Assembly (NCBI GenBank): GCA_036583965.1
Contig: JAZBQD010000027.1
Coordinates: 28,651,001 to 28,715,000, forward strand
DNA length: 64,000 nt
Source: Prunella strophiata
Lineage: Eukaryota > Chordata > Aves > Passeriformes > Prunellidae
Reading direction: 5' to 3'
Made by a program: the position numbers and the translations under genes. Positions 62,201 through 64,000 of this stretch are shown piece by piece. Within the stretch, counting starts at the first letter, position 1. Each line of letters starts with the position of its first letter. Under the pieces are notes generated by a model. The model ran no database searches and had not been told where the DNA came from. It saw nothing but the letters and a program-made list of their open reading frames with translations.

Positions 62201-64000
62201 GTGCTGAACATATTTATTGGTGTTGCACAGCTTTTCACACTCACATTTAAGGTGTGACTCCACACTGATGATGTGCTGCTCTCACCTGCATTTCTAGAAT
62301 TCTGGAATAACATCACAATCATTGCTGCAAGGAGCTGAGAAACATTTTTATTTCCTCCCCCCAGCTAAATTTGGAAGCACATAATTATCTTGTCCAAGAG
62401 AGTGAGCTATGGAAACAAGACAACAATCTGTACTTCTGTGGCTGCACACCTATTGGCAAAACCTACACCAAGAAAGCATTTCAGCTTTTTCTTATAATGC
62501 CAAGATGGCCATTAAAAAAAATAAAAATCTATACTCACATCTGGTATTTGGCTGCATAAGGGAGAAACATTCATTCTCAAAACTGCAGCTGAAATTCCTT
62601 TATATGCTCACTTTCCCTATGACCTTCCAAACAGAGGTCTCCATGACCAGTGTTTCTCTAGAGGGGACTTGCAATTGCAAATTTAATTGTATGGCAAGTC
62701 TGATGCCCTACACTCTTCCAAAGAACATTTTGAGGGAGTGTGGCAGCTGCTGGCTCTCCCCACCAGGAGTGAAGAAGCCCCCACTCGTCCTTTTACCATA
62801 CGAGGGAATGGTAAATTAAATAAAATTCCTGAGGAATCACCCTCCCTGCACTTGCCATGATCACCATTTCCATCTGCAGACTTCTAGGTAGGCTTTCCTC
62901 TGTGTTTTAAACCAGGAGCAGCACTACTCCCTTACAGAATCTTATAGCAGAAGTATTCCTTCTAGCAATTGTAACCTGTAACTGATAAGCTTAAAACAGT
63001 AAGTTAAACAAGCAGTTTAAGTGACTTCTGTTACAAATGACACTTACATTAGTAAAAATGCCTTGGGAAGAAAATGGAAGAAATAACAAATCTACTGAAG
63101 TCTCAGCAGAGATTAAAGCTTTTATCAAATGAGAAAACTTGGACTCAGCTATCAATCCTCCAAAGTGGATCCAGATTTATCATGACTGTATGTTCAAGGC
63201 AATTTTTTTCTTTTTGCCGCTTTTTTAAACCGCACAAAATTAGTTCAAGAGGGAGTGCACCAGTGGGAATTCACTATTCCTTTGGAAAATTAAAAAAGGC
63301 TTCAGGACATTCCTTATTTCACTAATAAGAACTGGTATCACATGAAACCAGGTCACAACACATGCCTTAACTACAGCAGGTCACAGTAAAGAGCATTTCT
63401 TTCTAAATAGAAAAGAATGATATATTTCACTTCAAACTACCAAGTCAAGCCCGAAGGTTATTCTACTGCAAAAGTTAGACAAGAAGCTGCTACTTACTGG
63501 GGAAAACATCTGTAACTGAATAAAACTTAAAAACTGTTTCCCAGTATTTGGCTTGGGAATTTTACAACCAGCCAGAAAACAAGTTTATGCTGGCTTCATG
63601 TTTCAAAAATTATGGCATATGGGTAAAAGGCATCAGCATAAGAAGCATTTCAGAACTATATACCAAGTCTCTATATTGCCCATGTACACAAGATGGGAAA
63701 GCTCCATGGTTCATCACATTACATTATGCTTTGGTTTCCTTTCTGTGCCTTTCAATTCAGGCCCTGAAATGACAAACACTACAGGGCATTAAAATCTGGT
63801 CCCCTAGTGTGAGGTATTTTTTTTCTATTTCTGTAGCAAGCATGTAAAATTCAACCAATTAATCCTGGAAAAGTTAACAGCCCAGCAGAGTAAAGGAATA
63901 TCAAATTCAGGAACAGAGATTACAGTTTAATAGGCTTTAATGACCACAAGAGCCCATCTTGAATTCAGGTGTTAGAGCAACTTACTATCTGCAAAAATAT
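59261..64000. other. AT-rich sequence downstream of ANGPTL1, no gene seen
   Basis: No exon, RNA gene or clear transposon was recognised on either strand. It is presumed to be part of the large RALGPS2 intron. The longest open frame (62409-62819) has no family features. Confidence 0.7.

Larger units (their letters stand above)
40537..64000 (-). other. Large RALGPS2 intron containing ANGPTL1
   Basis: Upstream (transcript sense) of the exon at 40536 the next RALGPS2 coding exon was not found, so at least 23.4 kb of this intron is in the window. ANGPTL1 lies inside it on the opposite strand. From 59260 to 64000 I see no gene, only AT-rich unique sequence. The inference rests on not seeing the missing exon by eye and on the known nested arrangement in mammals. 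Confidence 0.65.

Noticed and set aside
62409..62819. 136-codon plus-strand frame
   Set aside because: No family similarity, low-complexity Asn/Lys parts, and no supporting splice or start context.
63961..64000. Possible RALGPS2 exon at the window edge (minus-strand TTTTTGCAG followed by GTAAGT)
   Set aside because: Acceptor-like and donor-like motifs are only a few bases apart with no family residues between them. Chance motifs.

Overview
This is a 64 kb stretch of vertebrate nuclear DNA, most likely from a bird and possibly a songbird. The signs are spliced genes with GT/AG junctions, AT-rich low-repeat introns, and remnants of CR1 LINEs with their typical (ATTCTRTG)-like 3' ends. The species cannot be fixed from the sequence alone. 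There is no bacterial, plasmid or phage content.

Two genes are recognisable. RALGPS2 (a Ral GTPase exchange factor with RasGEF, PXXP and PH regions) runs on the minus strand. Its last twelve coding exons lie between 40536 and the stop codon at 9526-9528. They join in a single open frame with matching phases and encode 381 residues. Taking the remembered human protein of 583 residues, this is residues 203-583, so the whole 3' half of the coding sequence is present and intact. The exons for residues 1-202, which hold most of the RasGEF domain, were not found and should lie beyond position 64000. ANGPTL1 (a secreted angiopoietin-like glycoprotein) runs on the plus strand from 49745 to 59176 in four coding exons. 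It may have a non-coding first exon near 42950-43155. Because the next upstream RALGPS2 exon was not seen, ANGPTL1 appears to be nested on the opposite strand inside a RALGPS2 intron of at least 23 kb, an arrangement known from mammals.

Layout. 1-9525: 3' UTR and downstream flank of RALGPS2, with a purine/pyrimidine satellite at 2441-2745 and a near-perfect hairpin at 5914-5992. 9526-40536: RALGPS2 exons and introns, with a CR1 copy at about 14278-14567, a CR1 scrap near 39250 and a canonical G-quadruplex motif at 38598-38624. 40537-64000: the large RALGPS2 intron with ANGPTL1 inside it, plus AT, CA, poly-T and ATA simple repeats.

The main points for follow-up are an apparent single-base frameshift in the first coding exon of ANGPTL1, a frame-neutral 78-bp RALGPS2 exon with weak splice sites, the 79-nt hairpin, and the candidate ANGPTL1 promoter and first exon. 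I did not find a previously undescribed system. The rest looks like ordinary intronic and flanking DNA.
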